Assembly (NCBI GenBank): GCA_003164815.1
Contig: PLUF01000043.1
Coordinates: 1-64,000 of the forward strand
Direction of reading: 5' to 3'
DNA length: 64,000 bases
DNA from: Candidatus Gagatemarchaeum stordalenia
GTDB taxonomy: Archaea > Thermoproteota > Nitrososphaeria > Nitrososphaerales > Gagatemarchaeaceae
Below are positions 57,590-64,000 of the stretch, piece after piece (positions within the stretch are counted from its first letter, which is position 1; each line of letters opens with the position of its first letter). A program made the position numbers and the translations under genes. The notes below the pieces were generated by a model. The model ran no database searches, had not been told where the DNA came from, and saw only the letters and a list, made by a program, of their open reading frames with translations.

Positions 57590-57733
57590 CTAGACTTTCT
57601 TCCTCAGCTTCTTGACGTCGGCCTTGAGGGCGCTGCCTCCCTTCTTGATCTCCTTCTCCGCCTTCTTGCCCGCTTTGGCGAGGTCTGCCTCGGTCGTCTT
57701 TACCGCCTTGGTTGCCTTACTCTTCACTGGCAT
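57590..57733 (-). CDS. Lysine-rich small protein (47 aa)
   Basis: MPVKSKATKAVKTTEADLAK then AGKKAEKEIKKGG and ADVKKLRKKV. A minus-strand CTTTTCTAT lies about 34 bases upstream. Lys/Ala helices resemble the eL13 tails and the 27-residue protein at 26.5 kb. Possible nucleic-acid binder. Coding is supported by the third-position GC and the clean start; function unknown. Confidence 0.55.
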   Translation of the reverse strand: MPVKSKATKAVKTTEADLAKAGKKAEKEIKKGGSALKADVKKLRKKV

Positions 57734-57841
57734 TCTATCGCCTCGATACTGGAATAGCGTCATAGAAAAGCTAGCCCGTTCAGGACGCGCGGGGAGAGAG
57801 GCAGCGGCCGAGCGCGGACTCCCGCGAGACCGGGGTGAACG

Positions 57842-58015
57842 TCAGAAAAGCTCGAAGCCGCGGGGTTCGAGCCTGCTCTTGCAGACTGGGCACCTCGAAC
57901 CTAGCTCTTTCGCGCACACGTCACAGAAGTGGATCCTGCAGGTCCTGCAGTGAAGATTCAGAATCTCGACGGTGTGGCACTCCGCACATGTGTCTGGCGC
58001 GGCTACAAAGCCCAA
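57842..58015 (-). CDS. Small RING-like zinc-binding protein (57 aa)
   Basis: TTG start 58015, 57 residues. Cys pairs CAEC, CRTC, CDVC, CPVC with an H in LHC and HFC give eight ligands in a cross-brace-like order (C-x2-C-x9-HC-x2-C-x5-C-x2-C-x7-C-x2-C). Ends KSRLEPRGFELF. Could be a RING-like or double-ribbon protein. No other domain. Located among other zinc-binding genes; ubiquitin-like function is not implied without more evidence. Confidence 0.55.
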   Translation of the reverse strand: MGFVAAPDTCAECHTVEILNLHCRTCRIHFCDVCAKELGSRCPVCKSRLEPRGFELF

Positions 58016-58190
58016 CCTGAGACCACCTCAACTCGACAGCAGCTTGGCGTAAGCAAAGAACCGCTACCTCTGGCTCCGAGTTCCCAGGGATGCTATCAAC
58101 GTTGTGGGCACCACCACAGCGTCAAAACCAGAGAGGCAATGATGTTGGAACCGGATGAAAGGGCGCGCTTGTCCCCAGTCGTCGGTCGCC

Positions 58191-58634
58191 TCAGGGCGAC
58201 CAGGAGGAGGGCTCACGCTCCTTGACCGGGCAGCCGCTGTTGAGCCACTTACGGTGGAACTTCTCCGCGACATCAGGGTTGAGTTCTGCCGACGCCGAGA
58301 GCAGCTCGAGGTTCGAAGCCATCTCGACGCCCTTGAACGAGCTCCTGTAGACGGCGTACCTCTTCCCCTCACCCGTGACCACTATCCTCTCAACCATGAG
58401 AAGCCCATTTCTCGCCAGGCCGCTGGTCCTCCGATAACAGGTGCTGAGCGGGACGGCCTGTTCGAGGCTAATCTCCTGAACCGTCTTGCCCTCGCTCACC
58501 GTGGAAGACACGATCCGCCTTGAGAACTCATCGGCCAGAGCATTCAGGACGCACCTCGCCAGCGCTCCGTTCAGTACGATCGTTTCGCCGTTCTTGTCGT
58601 CTTCCTTGTGCTCGAGCCGTATTGTCGTCGCCAT
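58191..58634 (-). CDS. Winged-helix transcriptional regulator
   Basis: 147 residues from the ATG at 58634 (an upstream ATG at 58691 is less likely). Winged-helix region: VLNALADEFSRRIVSSTVSE, KTVQEISLEQAVPLSTCYRRTS (HTH), LARNGLLMVERIVVTGEGKR (wing). ArsR-like layout without metal site. C-terminal tail with NSGCPVKE. Divergent from the gene at 58812; palindrome at 58745-58754 lies between and may be its operator. Confidence 0.75.
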   Translation of the reverse strand: MATTIRLEHKEDDKNGETIVLNGALARCVLNALADEFSRRIVSSTVSEGKTVQEISLEQAVPLSTCYRRTSGLARNGLLMVERIVVTGEGKRYAVYRSSFKGVEMASNLELLSASAELNPDVAEKFHRKWLNSGCPVKEREPSSWSP

Positions 58635-58744
58635 CTTCCGTCGGCAGGGAGAGAGCAGGATTGTTATATGATGGGGCCGTCTCGGTTGCAACCACTACCG
58701 TGCAAATGCGGCGAAATGCAATTCGCGGGAGGGTGCTATGCAAT

Positions 58745-58754
58745 ATTCGCGAAT
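58745..58754. promoter_or_regulatory. Palindrome ATTCGCGAAT, candidate operator
   Basis: Perfect 10-bp palindrome with an ATTCGCG half copy about 30 bases away, in the gap between the winged-helix gene and the gene at 58812. It is just upstream of the TATA box GATATATCC (58785-58792). Confidence 0.35.
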
Positions 58755-58811
58755 TGTCGCGGCAAAGGCTCGTCGGATTAAAGGGATATATCCGCTTCAC
58801 CTGAGCCTGAG

Positions 58812-59348
58812 TTGAGGTCTTCTGGCTTGAAGGAGAAAACGGTGACGATTTCTTTCCGGATTAGCGAGACTGCCTTCAAAGCCCTCCAAGAAGACTCAAA
58901 AAGGCACAATGTGAGCATAAACACCCTCGCGAACCAGCTCTTCGTGACATACGCGGAGTACGACAGATTCCTATCAAAATTTCACATGATCAAGCTCTCC
59001 GCATCGACCTTCAAGCGCATACTCAACGCGGCGAGCGAGAGCGAGATAGCCGAAGCTGGCCAGATGGCGGGCACCAGCGTTCCGGTGAGCTTCATCCTGG
59101 CCCAGAAGGGGGACTTCACGTTCGAGAATGCCGTAGAGTATCTGAGGACGATGGGAACACACGCCAACCTCTTCGACTTCACGGAGTCGATAGGCAGCGG
59201 GAACAGCATAAGCAACCTCACTCTCACGCACGATCTGGGGTTGCGCGGCAGCGTATTCCTTGCAAATTATGTAGAATCGATGTTCAGGCCTCTCGGGAAG
59301 GAGTTCAAGATAGTCAAGTATCCGGATGCGGTCACGATAAGGTTCTAG
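58812..59348 (+). CDS. Ribbon-helix-helix protein with unknown C-terminal domain
   Basis: 178 residues from TTG, 20-25 bases after a GATATATCC box. Residues about 8-50 (KTVTISFRISETAFKALQED to SINTLANQLFVTYAEYD) are an RHH or CopG-type DNA-binding domain. The remainder has ASTFKRILNAASESEIAEAG, FENAVEYLRTMG and EFKIVKYPDAVTIRF, an alpha/beta domain I do not recognise, maybe a sensor. Probable autoregulator. Confidence 0.6.
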   Translation: MRSSGLKEKTVTISFRISETAFKALQEDSKRHNVSINTLANQLFVTYAEYDRFLSKFHMIKLSASTFKRILNAASESEIAEAGQMAGTSVPVSFILAQKGDFTFENAVEYLRTMGTHANLFDFTESIGSGNSISNLTLTHDLGLRGSVFLANYVESMFRPLGKEFKIVKYPDAVTIRF

Positions 59349-59459
59349 TTGGCAGCCAGGTCGGTGTAGTTGCGAAGATTGTGTGCCCGAGCGATGCAAT
59401 CAACTGCAGTTAGTACATCCTCGTGAAATACGTTAGGAACCCTATGTGAATGAAGGAGC

Positions 59460-59675
59460 TTGACGGAAGCCTCCCAGGCCACGCTAATAGTTACCCTGAG
59501 TACCACCGATGACTTCGAGGTGACCAGGAGAAGGATCCTGCAGGTCAAAGGCGTGAGGAGTGTCTATCTCGACTACACTTCGCAAAAACTGCGCGTCCGA
59601 TACTACGGAGACTCCGAGAGCAGCGCGAAGATCCTGGCTGCGATAAGAGAGATAATCGCGTCTCACGTCGAATGA
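59460..59675 (+). CDS. Small ferredoxin-fold protein (HMA-like without CxxC)
   Basis: 71 residues from TTG with a GGAG just upstream. LIVTLSTTDDFEVTRRRILQ then VKGVRSVYLDYTSQKLRVRY and AAIREIIASHVE give beta-alpha-beta-beta-alpha like HMA or ACT domains. The metal CxxC of HMA is absent. Function unknown. Followed by non-coding DNA to 59788. Confidence 0.5.
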   Translation: MTEASQATLIVTLSTTDDFEVTRRRILQVKGVRSVYLDYTSQKLRVRYYGDSESSAKILAAIREIIASHVE

Positions 59676-59788
59676 ACGGGTCTCCGAGACAGAAGGGAAG
59701 TGATTCCTCACCCAGCGACAGTGCGACTTATGCCGACGGCGTCGGAGACTTCGAGGGACGCGTCGAGGGGCAACCTCTATCTTCGAAG

Positions 59789-61225
59789 CTAGACCGACGG
59801 CTTGATGTTCTGATTGAATCGGAACATGTTGGCCGGGTCGTACTTGTTCTTCAGGGCAGTCAGCCTCTTGAACTTTTCCTCCCCGTATGCAGCCTTCACT
59901 CCCTCCTCACCTTCTTCCCCCATGAAGTTCACGTACCCTCCTATAGCGAACTTATCCAACGCAGAAGAAACGCCTCTTGTCCACTCTACGTGCTTCTGGT
60001 TCTCTCTTGAGTCGGTCCACGTGGAAACGATGTTGACGACGAATGGCGCGTCACGATGGCCGTACGAAGTTGAAAGGTCCACGGGCATCTTCGAGGCGCC
60101 CCCCAGCTGGTGGATGTGAATGGCCGAGAGGGGCGAAGTGATCTGCGTGGCGTGCTCAAGGATTGTGTCAAGCAACGAATCCGAGAGCCCATCGACGTAG
60201 GATGACTTCCAGTAGTTCATGATGCCCGCCGGAGCCGATTCATCAAACATCGATTGAAGAGCCTGATAGGTCATGGGACGAACGAGATCGGCCACCGGCT
60301 TGCCGAACTTCCTGAGCGGACCCAGCAGCGCCTCTCCCTCCTCGACGGCTCCAGCGTAGCAGAGCGCGATCGCCACGACCTTCTTGCCATGGATCTCGCT
60401 GGGCAGCGAAGGCGAAGGCGGTGCAGTCAGACAGACGGCTAGGGTGGTGAGCTCGTTCGGGGCGTCTTTGACGAACTCCCGGTGGAACCTCAGGAGCGCA
60501 GGAGCGTCTTCGGCGCGATGGACTATCATTCCGCCGAGCACTATCGGCCCGACCGCGTGTAGTTGGTACTCTAGAGAGGTCACGACGCCAAAGTTGCCGC
60601 CGCCTCCGCGCACCCCCCAGAAGAGGTCAGGGTTCTCGCTGCTGCTGGCCATGAGGAGCTCGCCGTCGGCAGTGACGACATCCGCGGACATCAGGCTGTC
60701 CAGCGCGAGACCATGCTTCCGCACGAGCCACCCGATTCCTCCGCCGAGCGTGAACCCGGATATACCCGTAGTAGAGACCAACCCACCAGTGGTCGCGAGA
60801 CCAAAGGTCTGCGTCTCTCGGTCGAACTCTCCCCAGGTCACGCCGGGCTCCGCCCTGACCCGGTTTCTGTTCGGGTAGACCCTTATCCCCCTCATCAGAG
60901 ACAGGTCCAGCATCAGGCCATCGTCGCACACAGCATTCCCCGCTATGCCGTGGCCACCTCCCCGCACCGAGACCGCCAAGCCGTGCCCACGGGCAAAGTT
61001 GACCGCCGTCATGACGTCGCGCGCGCCCAGCGCCCTCACGATCACGGCGGGTCGTCTGTCTATCATGCCGTTCCAGACCCTCCTCACTTGGTCATACGTC
61101 TCGTCCCCTGGGCCCATCACGCTGCCTCTGATATCTCTCCTAAGGTCGTGGATTGCCGATTCTGAGATCAAACCTGGGCCGTGCTCTCGTTCGGTCACTT
61201 GAATCTCATACACATCACTCGACAC
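59789..61225 (-). CDS. FAD-linked oxidase, berberine-bridge-like
   Basis: 478 residues from GTG. FAD-binding PCMH domain: VSVRGGGHGIAGNAVCDDGL contains the His that links FAD covalently. The Cys of bicovalent members is Val (GGLVSTTG), so monocovalent binding is expected. SGFTLGGGIGWLVRKHGL and GVRGGGGNFGV follow; C-terminal BBE segment YDPANMFRFNQNI. Oxidises sugars, alkaloids or phenols with oxygen. No signal peptide. A decayed copy lies at 63376. TATA-like CTAAATAT is 24 bases upstream. Confidence 0.86.
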   Translation of the reverse strand: MSSDVYEIQVTEREHGPGLISESAIHDLRRDIRGSVMGPGDETYDQVRRVWNGMIDRRPAVIVRALGARDVMTAVNFARGHGLAVSVRGGGHGIAGNAVCDDGLMLDLSLMRGIRVYPNRNRVRAEPGVTWGEFDRETQTFGLATTGGLVSTTGISGFTLGGGIGWLVRKHGLALDSLMSADVVTADGELLMASSSENPDLFWGVRGGGGNFGVVTSLEYQLHAVGPIVLGGMIVHRAEDAPALLRFHREFVKDAPNELTTLAVCLTAPPSPSLPSEIHGKKVVAIALCYAGAVEEGEALLGPLRKFGKPVADLVRPMTYQALQSMFDESAPAGIMNYWKSSYVDGLSDSLLDTILEHATQITSPLSAIHIHQLGGASKMPVDLSTSYGHRDAPFVVNIVSTWTDSRENQKHVEWTRGVSSALDKFAIGGYVNFMGEEGEEGVKAAYGEEKFKRLTALKNKYDPANMFRFNQNIKPSV

Positions 61226-61524
61226 GATATTTAGGTGCTACTCCGGCTCTTAGCCCCCAAGACGCAGGTCCAGCCTATTCGAGAGAACGAGGGAGGCATT
61301 TCAGCAACCCTCAGTATTTTCGAATCCTTCCGGTTTGGGCTTCGCGAATTCGAACTTTGCGCGCATAGGAGTCCTTTCAACTACTCGCATGCGATCAAGA
61401 GGGACTTGGCCGCCCCGGAGATGAACCCGTAGAATATGTTTTCGCACCACGTGTACAAAAGGTCTGGTATAGAAAAACAGAAGGGAGGAAGCCTCCACTT
61501 TGGGGCTTCCAAGTCAGGCGGAGT

Positions 61525-63279
61525 CTACGACCAGTTGCTCTCAGATGAGGCGTTTGTCCCGGAGATGCGCCCGAAGGCGATCACCTGGGCGTTGTTCGCG
61601 CCTAGCGAGAGCATGCCGTCGACCGACCCGTTCTCACCTGCGGAATACAGCCTCGGGATTGCGTTGCCGTCTGCGTCGCACACCTGGCCCATCTGGTTGC
61701 GGACCGGTCCACCGAACGCGCTCGGGCCCCCCGGCCAGAGTGGCATCGCGTAGAACGGTGGCGTCACGATTGGGATCAGCGCGGACTTTGGCCTGCCGAA
61801 CTGGGTATCCACGCCCGCGGTGCAGAACCCATTGTAGTTGTTGAGGGTCGTCTGGAGGGTGTTGGGGTTCATGTTGATGGTGACGTTGGCCGCTGGACTG
61901 GTGTTGGTCGAGCCGGGGACCGTGCCGACGTACGCTGTGGCGTTCATCGCCGCCACTAGCTGAGGGATGGTTTGACCCTGCTGGATCCAACCGTTGGACA
62001 GTGCCAATGCGTTGGTCCACACCGGACGGGAGTCAATCTGTGGCGGTAGCTCTCCGTTGGAGCCGCTCGTAATGGCCGCAGCGTTGAAGCAGGTCTGGTC
62101 GAACACGATGAAGCTCGGGATCCGTGTGTACTCTGGCACGGTAAGGTCGAAGTCCGAGAGCTTTATCCACCAGTTGTGCGAGTATGTCGAGATCTCGGTC
62201 TCGTCGGCGTAGCGGTTGCCGTACTTGTCTACGTAGATCCATCCGTGCTGAGAGGGAGCGGTGGTGCTGAACGCGATGGGATACTCAGGGAACCATGGGA
62301 CCATGCGGGCCGACATCCCACCCATGTGCCACATGGCTGCTCCGACCTTTGAGGCCATCGTGACGCTGTCCCCCGTGCAGTACGGCCATCCGTAGAAGTG
62401 TGCGGGGTAGACCCTCATGCTGTCGGACTTCAGAGTCTCATTGAACTCGATGCTACCCGTTGTGAGGACGACGCCCCTGTTCGCTTTGATGTTCAGAATC
62501 TCGCTTGCGTTGGCGAGGGCCTGGACCCCGAGAATCTCTCCGGTGGTCGGGTTCTGGATAAGGTCGGTGGCGGGTGTGTTGAAGAGTATTGGGATGTTCC
62601 TGCTCTGGATCAGCGCGTCGAGCTGCTGGAAGAAGGCGTTGCCGCTCGCTAGCGACATGCCTCCGAAAGCTGTAGCGCCTCCAGGAAGTGGAGGGAACTC
62701 AGCAGTGGTCGCGCTCTTCGTGTACTTTATTCCCATCTGAGTGAGCCAGGCGGGGTTCTCCGTCTCCATCCACGCCAGAGCCTCGCAGACCTCCATCGGG
62801 GTGTTGCCCCACGACTGTGCATAGATGTAGTTCGCTCCGCCGATCGGGTCCGTCACGTAGGTCGCGTTGCCGGCGTTCATCGAGGTATTGCCGCCGCCTC
62901 CTGAGATGGTAGACTTGGTGAACCCAAGCGCGGCATAGCTGGGCGTCTTCTCGAGTATGAGGACGTTTGCTCCCAGGTCGTGCGCTGTGATTGCGGTGAC
63001 CGCACCTGCTCCTCCGTACCCTACCACGACCACGTCAGCTGTCTGAGACCAGTTTGCCGGGACTGGTAGAGGAGCTGCCTTGCTTACCGACGCAGACATC
63101 TTGCCGACCGCCGGGACTTCTTTCGTTCCCGCACCCTTCACGGCAGACGCCAGTCTAGGACTAAAAGTCGAGGCTACGACCGCCGTTCCTCCGATTGCCG
63201 CTGCTCCGATGGCGGCGGTTCCCAAGAAGCTCCTCCGTGAGAGCTTGATGTCTTTGAACTTTCTTCCATCACTAGTCAT
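61525..63279 (-). CDS. Tat-exported FAD-dependent oxidoreductase (fumarate reductase / ketosteroid dehydrogenase flavoprotein family)
   Basis: 584 residues. Tat signal KLSRRSFLGTAAIGAAAIGG, then mature domain with the FAD motif ADVVVVGYGGAGAVTAITAH and LILEKTPS. The second-domain motifs are SISGGGGNTSMN-type loops, VVLTTGSIEFNETL and GGPSAFGGPVRNQMGQVCDA, with C-terminal ENGSVDGMLSLGANNAQ. Family members reduce fumarate-like substrates or dehydrogenate steroids; extracytoplasmic location by the signal. TTTTAAAG lies about 24 bases upstream. Substrate unknown. Confidence 0.85.
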   Translation of the reverse strand: MTSDGRKFKDIKLSRRSFLGTAAIGAAAIGGTAVVASTFSPRLASAVKGAGTKEVPAVGKMSASVSKAAPLPVPANWSQTADVVVVGYGGAGAVTAITAHDLGANVLILEKTPSYAALGFTKSTISGGGGNTSMNAGNATYVTDPIGGANYIYAQSWGNTPMEVCEALAWMETENPAWLTQMGIKYTKSATTAEFPPLPGGATAFGGMSLASGNAFFQQLDALIQSRNIPILFNTPATDLIQNPTTGEILGVQALANASEILNIKANRGVVLTTGSIEFNETLKSDSMRVYPAHFYGWPYCTGDSVTMASKVGAAMWHMGGMSARMVPWFPEYPIAFSTTAPSQHGWIYVDKYGNRYADETEISTYSHNWWIKLSDFDLTVPEYTRIPSFIVFDQTCFNAAAITSGSNGELPPQIDSRPVWTNALALSNGWIQQGQTIPQLVAAMNATAYVGTVPGSTNTSPAANVTINMNPNTLQTTLNNYNGFCTAGVDTQFGRPKSALIPIVTPPFYAMPLWPGGPSAFGGPVRNQMGQVCDADGNAIPRLYSAGENGSVDGMLSLGANNAQVIAFGRISGTNASSESNWS

Positions 63280-63375
63280 ACATGGACCGCCCCCTGCAGG
63301 CCTTTTAAAGAAGGAGCACGTTTCCCAACTTTGAGAACGGCAGGCCGTCCGAGGTAGCGAAACTCCTACTTGGCG

Positions 63376-63820
63376 CTAGCGGGCAACTGAGACCTCAAGT
63401 GATGGCTTGATGTTCTGATTGAAGCGGAAAAGGTTGGACGGGTCGCACTTGTCCTTCACCGCCATCAAACTGCTGAATTTCTCTGTCCAGTATGCCGCCC
63501 TTACTCTGTTCTCGCCCTCTTCTCCCATGAAGTTCACATAGGCTCCCGTTGAGAGCTTGCCCATCGCGGCGAAGGAGTTACCCGTCCAGTCGATGTGCTT
63601 CTGGTTCTCTCTTGAATCGGTCAACGCGGAAACTGATTTGACGATGAGCGGTGCGTAGCGATGGCTGTGTTACGTGGAGAGGTCTACGGGCATAGCTGAG
63701 GCTCCTCCCAGCTGGCGGTTGTGGATGGCTGACAACAGCGACGTGATCTTCACCCCATGCTCCAGCTTTCTTACCATGGACTTCGCTGGGCAGGAAAGGC
63801 GGGCCACAAGCCTGGCCATC
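63376..63820 (-). pseudogene. Decayed copy of the FAD-linked oxidase, internal deletion and stop
   Basis: Reads as the C-terminal part of the 59789 protein. LLSAIHNRQLGGASAMPVDL, a TAA where the intact copy has Ser (LSTSYGH), SRENQKHIDWT, YVNFMGEEGENRVRAA and LFRFNQNIKPSLEV all match. Upstream, LPSEVHGKK joins directly to LEHGVKITSL, so about 150 residues are missing between these. An open stretch (63376-63624) could be translated from a chance ATG but would lack the flavin domain. The 5' part is missing. Confidence 0.8.
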
Positions 63821-63830
63821 CGGGCCCGCC

Positions 63831-64000
63831 TCACCAGTCCACGTGCACGTGCTTGGCGTCCGGGCTCCCTAGCGGGACGGCCTTGCCGGGGGAGGCCTCG
63901 CAGACGGCGTGGAAGCCGGCCCTAACGCATGCCTGATAGAGGGCCTCCAGCGCGTCGGCACCGAACGGGTCGGAGGTGAGGTCGAGGGCTCGTCCGCGGA
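63831..64000 (-). CDS. C-terminal end of an unidentified gene (partial)
   Basis: Minus-strand frame open from the window edge to TGA at 63831-63833. It reads RALDLTSDPFGADALEALYQ, then FHAVCEASPGKAVPLGSPDA and ends KHVHVDW. GC-rich third positions agree with coding. I do not recognise the family from 56 residues. Confidence 0.5.
   Translation of the reverse strand, partial: RGRALDLTSDPFGADALEALYQACVRAGFHAVCEASPGKAVPLGSPDAKHVHVDW

Noticed and set aside
57842-58015. Full ubiquitin-like conjugation system near the RING-like gene
   Set aside because: No E1-like, E2-like, ubiquitin-like or JAMM gene is present in the window.
1-64000. CRISPR arrays, rRNA and tRNA genes
   Set aside because: I looked for evenly spaced repeats and for tRNA arms or rRNA motifs and saw none.

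Overview
The window is about 62-65 % G+C and looks like a chromosomal piece of a member of the archaeal phylum Nitrososphaerota (Thaumarchaeota). The evidence is an ESCRT-III/CdvB cell-division paralogue of thaumarchaeal type, a ribosomal protein eL13 (L13e), an Lhr helicase, an OGG1-type glycosylase, an F420/PPOX-type flavin protein, a split transketolase and an F6P-aldolase-size transaldolase. Many genes start (ATG, GTG or TTG) about 25 bases downstream of an archaeal TATA box, which suggests leaderless transcripts. No nitrification gene is present. The exported flavoprotein dehydrogenases, sugar and amino-acid genes and drug exporters would fit a heterotrophic soil or sediment lineage. That placement below phylum is inference.

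Layout. 1-2.1 kb: a decayed IS-type transposase with a SWIM zinc finger, a divergent tiny ribbon-helix-helix gene and a frameshifted membrane-anchored protein. 2.2-9.5 kb: eL13, OGG1, LAGLIDADG protein, superoxide dismutase, transaldolase, nitroreductase, MMPL transporter. 9.5-13.1 kb: non-oxidative pentose phosphate operon (PfkB kinase, transketolase N half, ribulose-phosphate epimerase, transketolase C half). 13.2-17.4 kb: purine cluster guaB-guaA-adenosine deaminase plus an HTH protein. 17.5-18.8 kb: DUF998 membrane protein and sugar nucleotidyltransferase. 18.9-23.2 kb: a tightly coupled operon of three MetE-like proteins and an MTHFR-like protein.

23.2-29.5 kb is an accessory island of lower G+C. 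It holds a cluster of CAGT/ACTG motifs, gene remnants, an esterase with an in-frame stop, and an 83-bp direct repeat that flanks a 2.6-kb segment with a CdvB paralogue and several tiny proteins. It ends with an unrecognised two-gene unit whose second product has four internal repeats.

29.5-46.7 kb returns to housekeeping and transport genes: hydroxyacid dehydrogenase, MFS exporters, gamma-glutamyltransferase, two aminotransferases, Lhr helicase, a TetR regulator with a plausible operator, thioesterase and HIT protein. 46.8-49.9 kb encodes a Tat-exported dehydrogenase pair (GMC flavoprotein plus a gluconate-dehydrogenase-subunit-3-like partner with a long coiled coil). 50-59.7 kb carries an ABC-2 exporter, a CBS-domain protein with a possible ribosome-hibernation-like tail, a group of small zinc-ribbon and membrane proteins, a frameshifted sugar isomerase and small regulators. 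59.8-64 kb has two flavoprotein oxidoreductases, a decayed copy of one of them, and the 3' end of a further gene.

At least five genes are interrupted by a single lesion (a one-base or dinucleotide shift, or one stop codon). These may be true decay or assembly errors, and the flagged entries should be read with that in mind.
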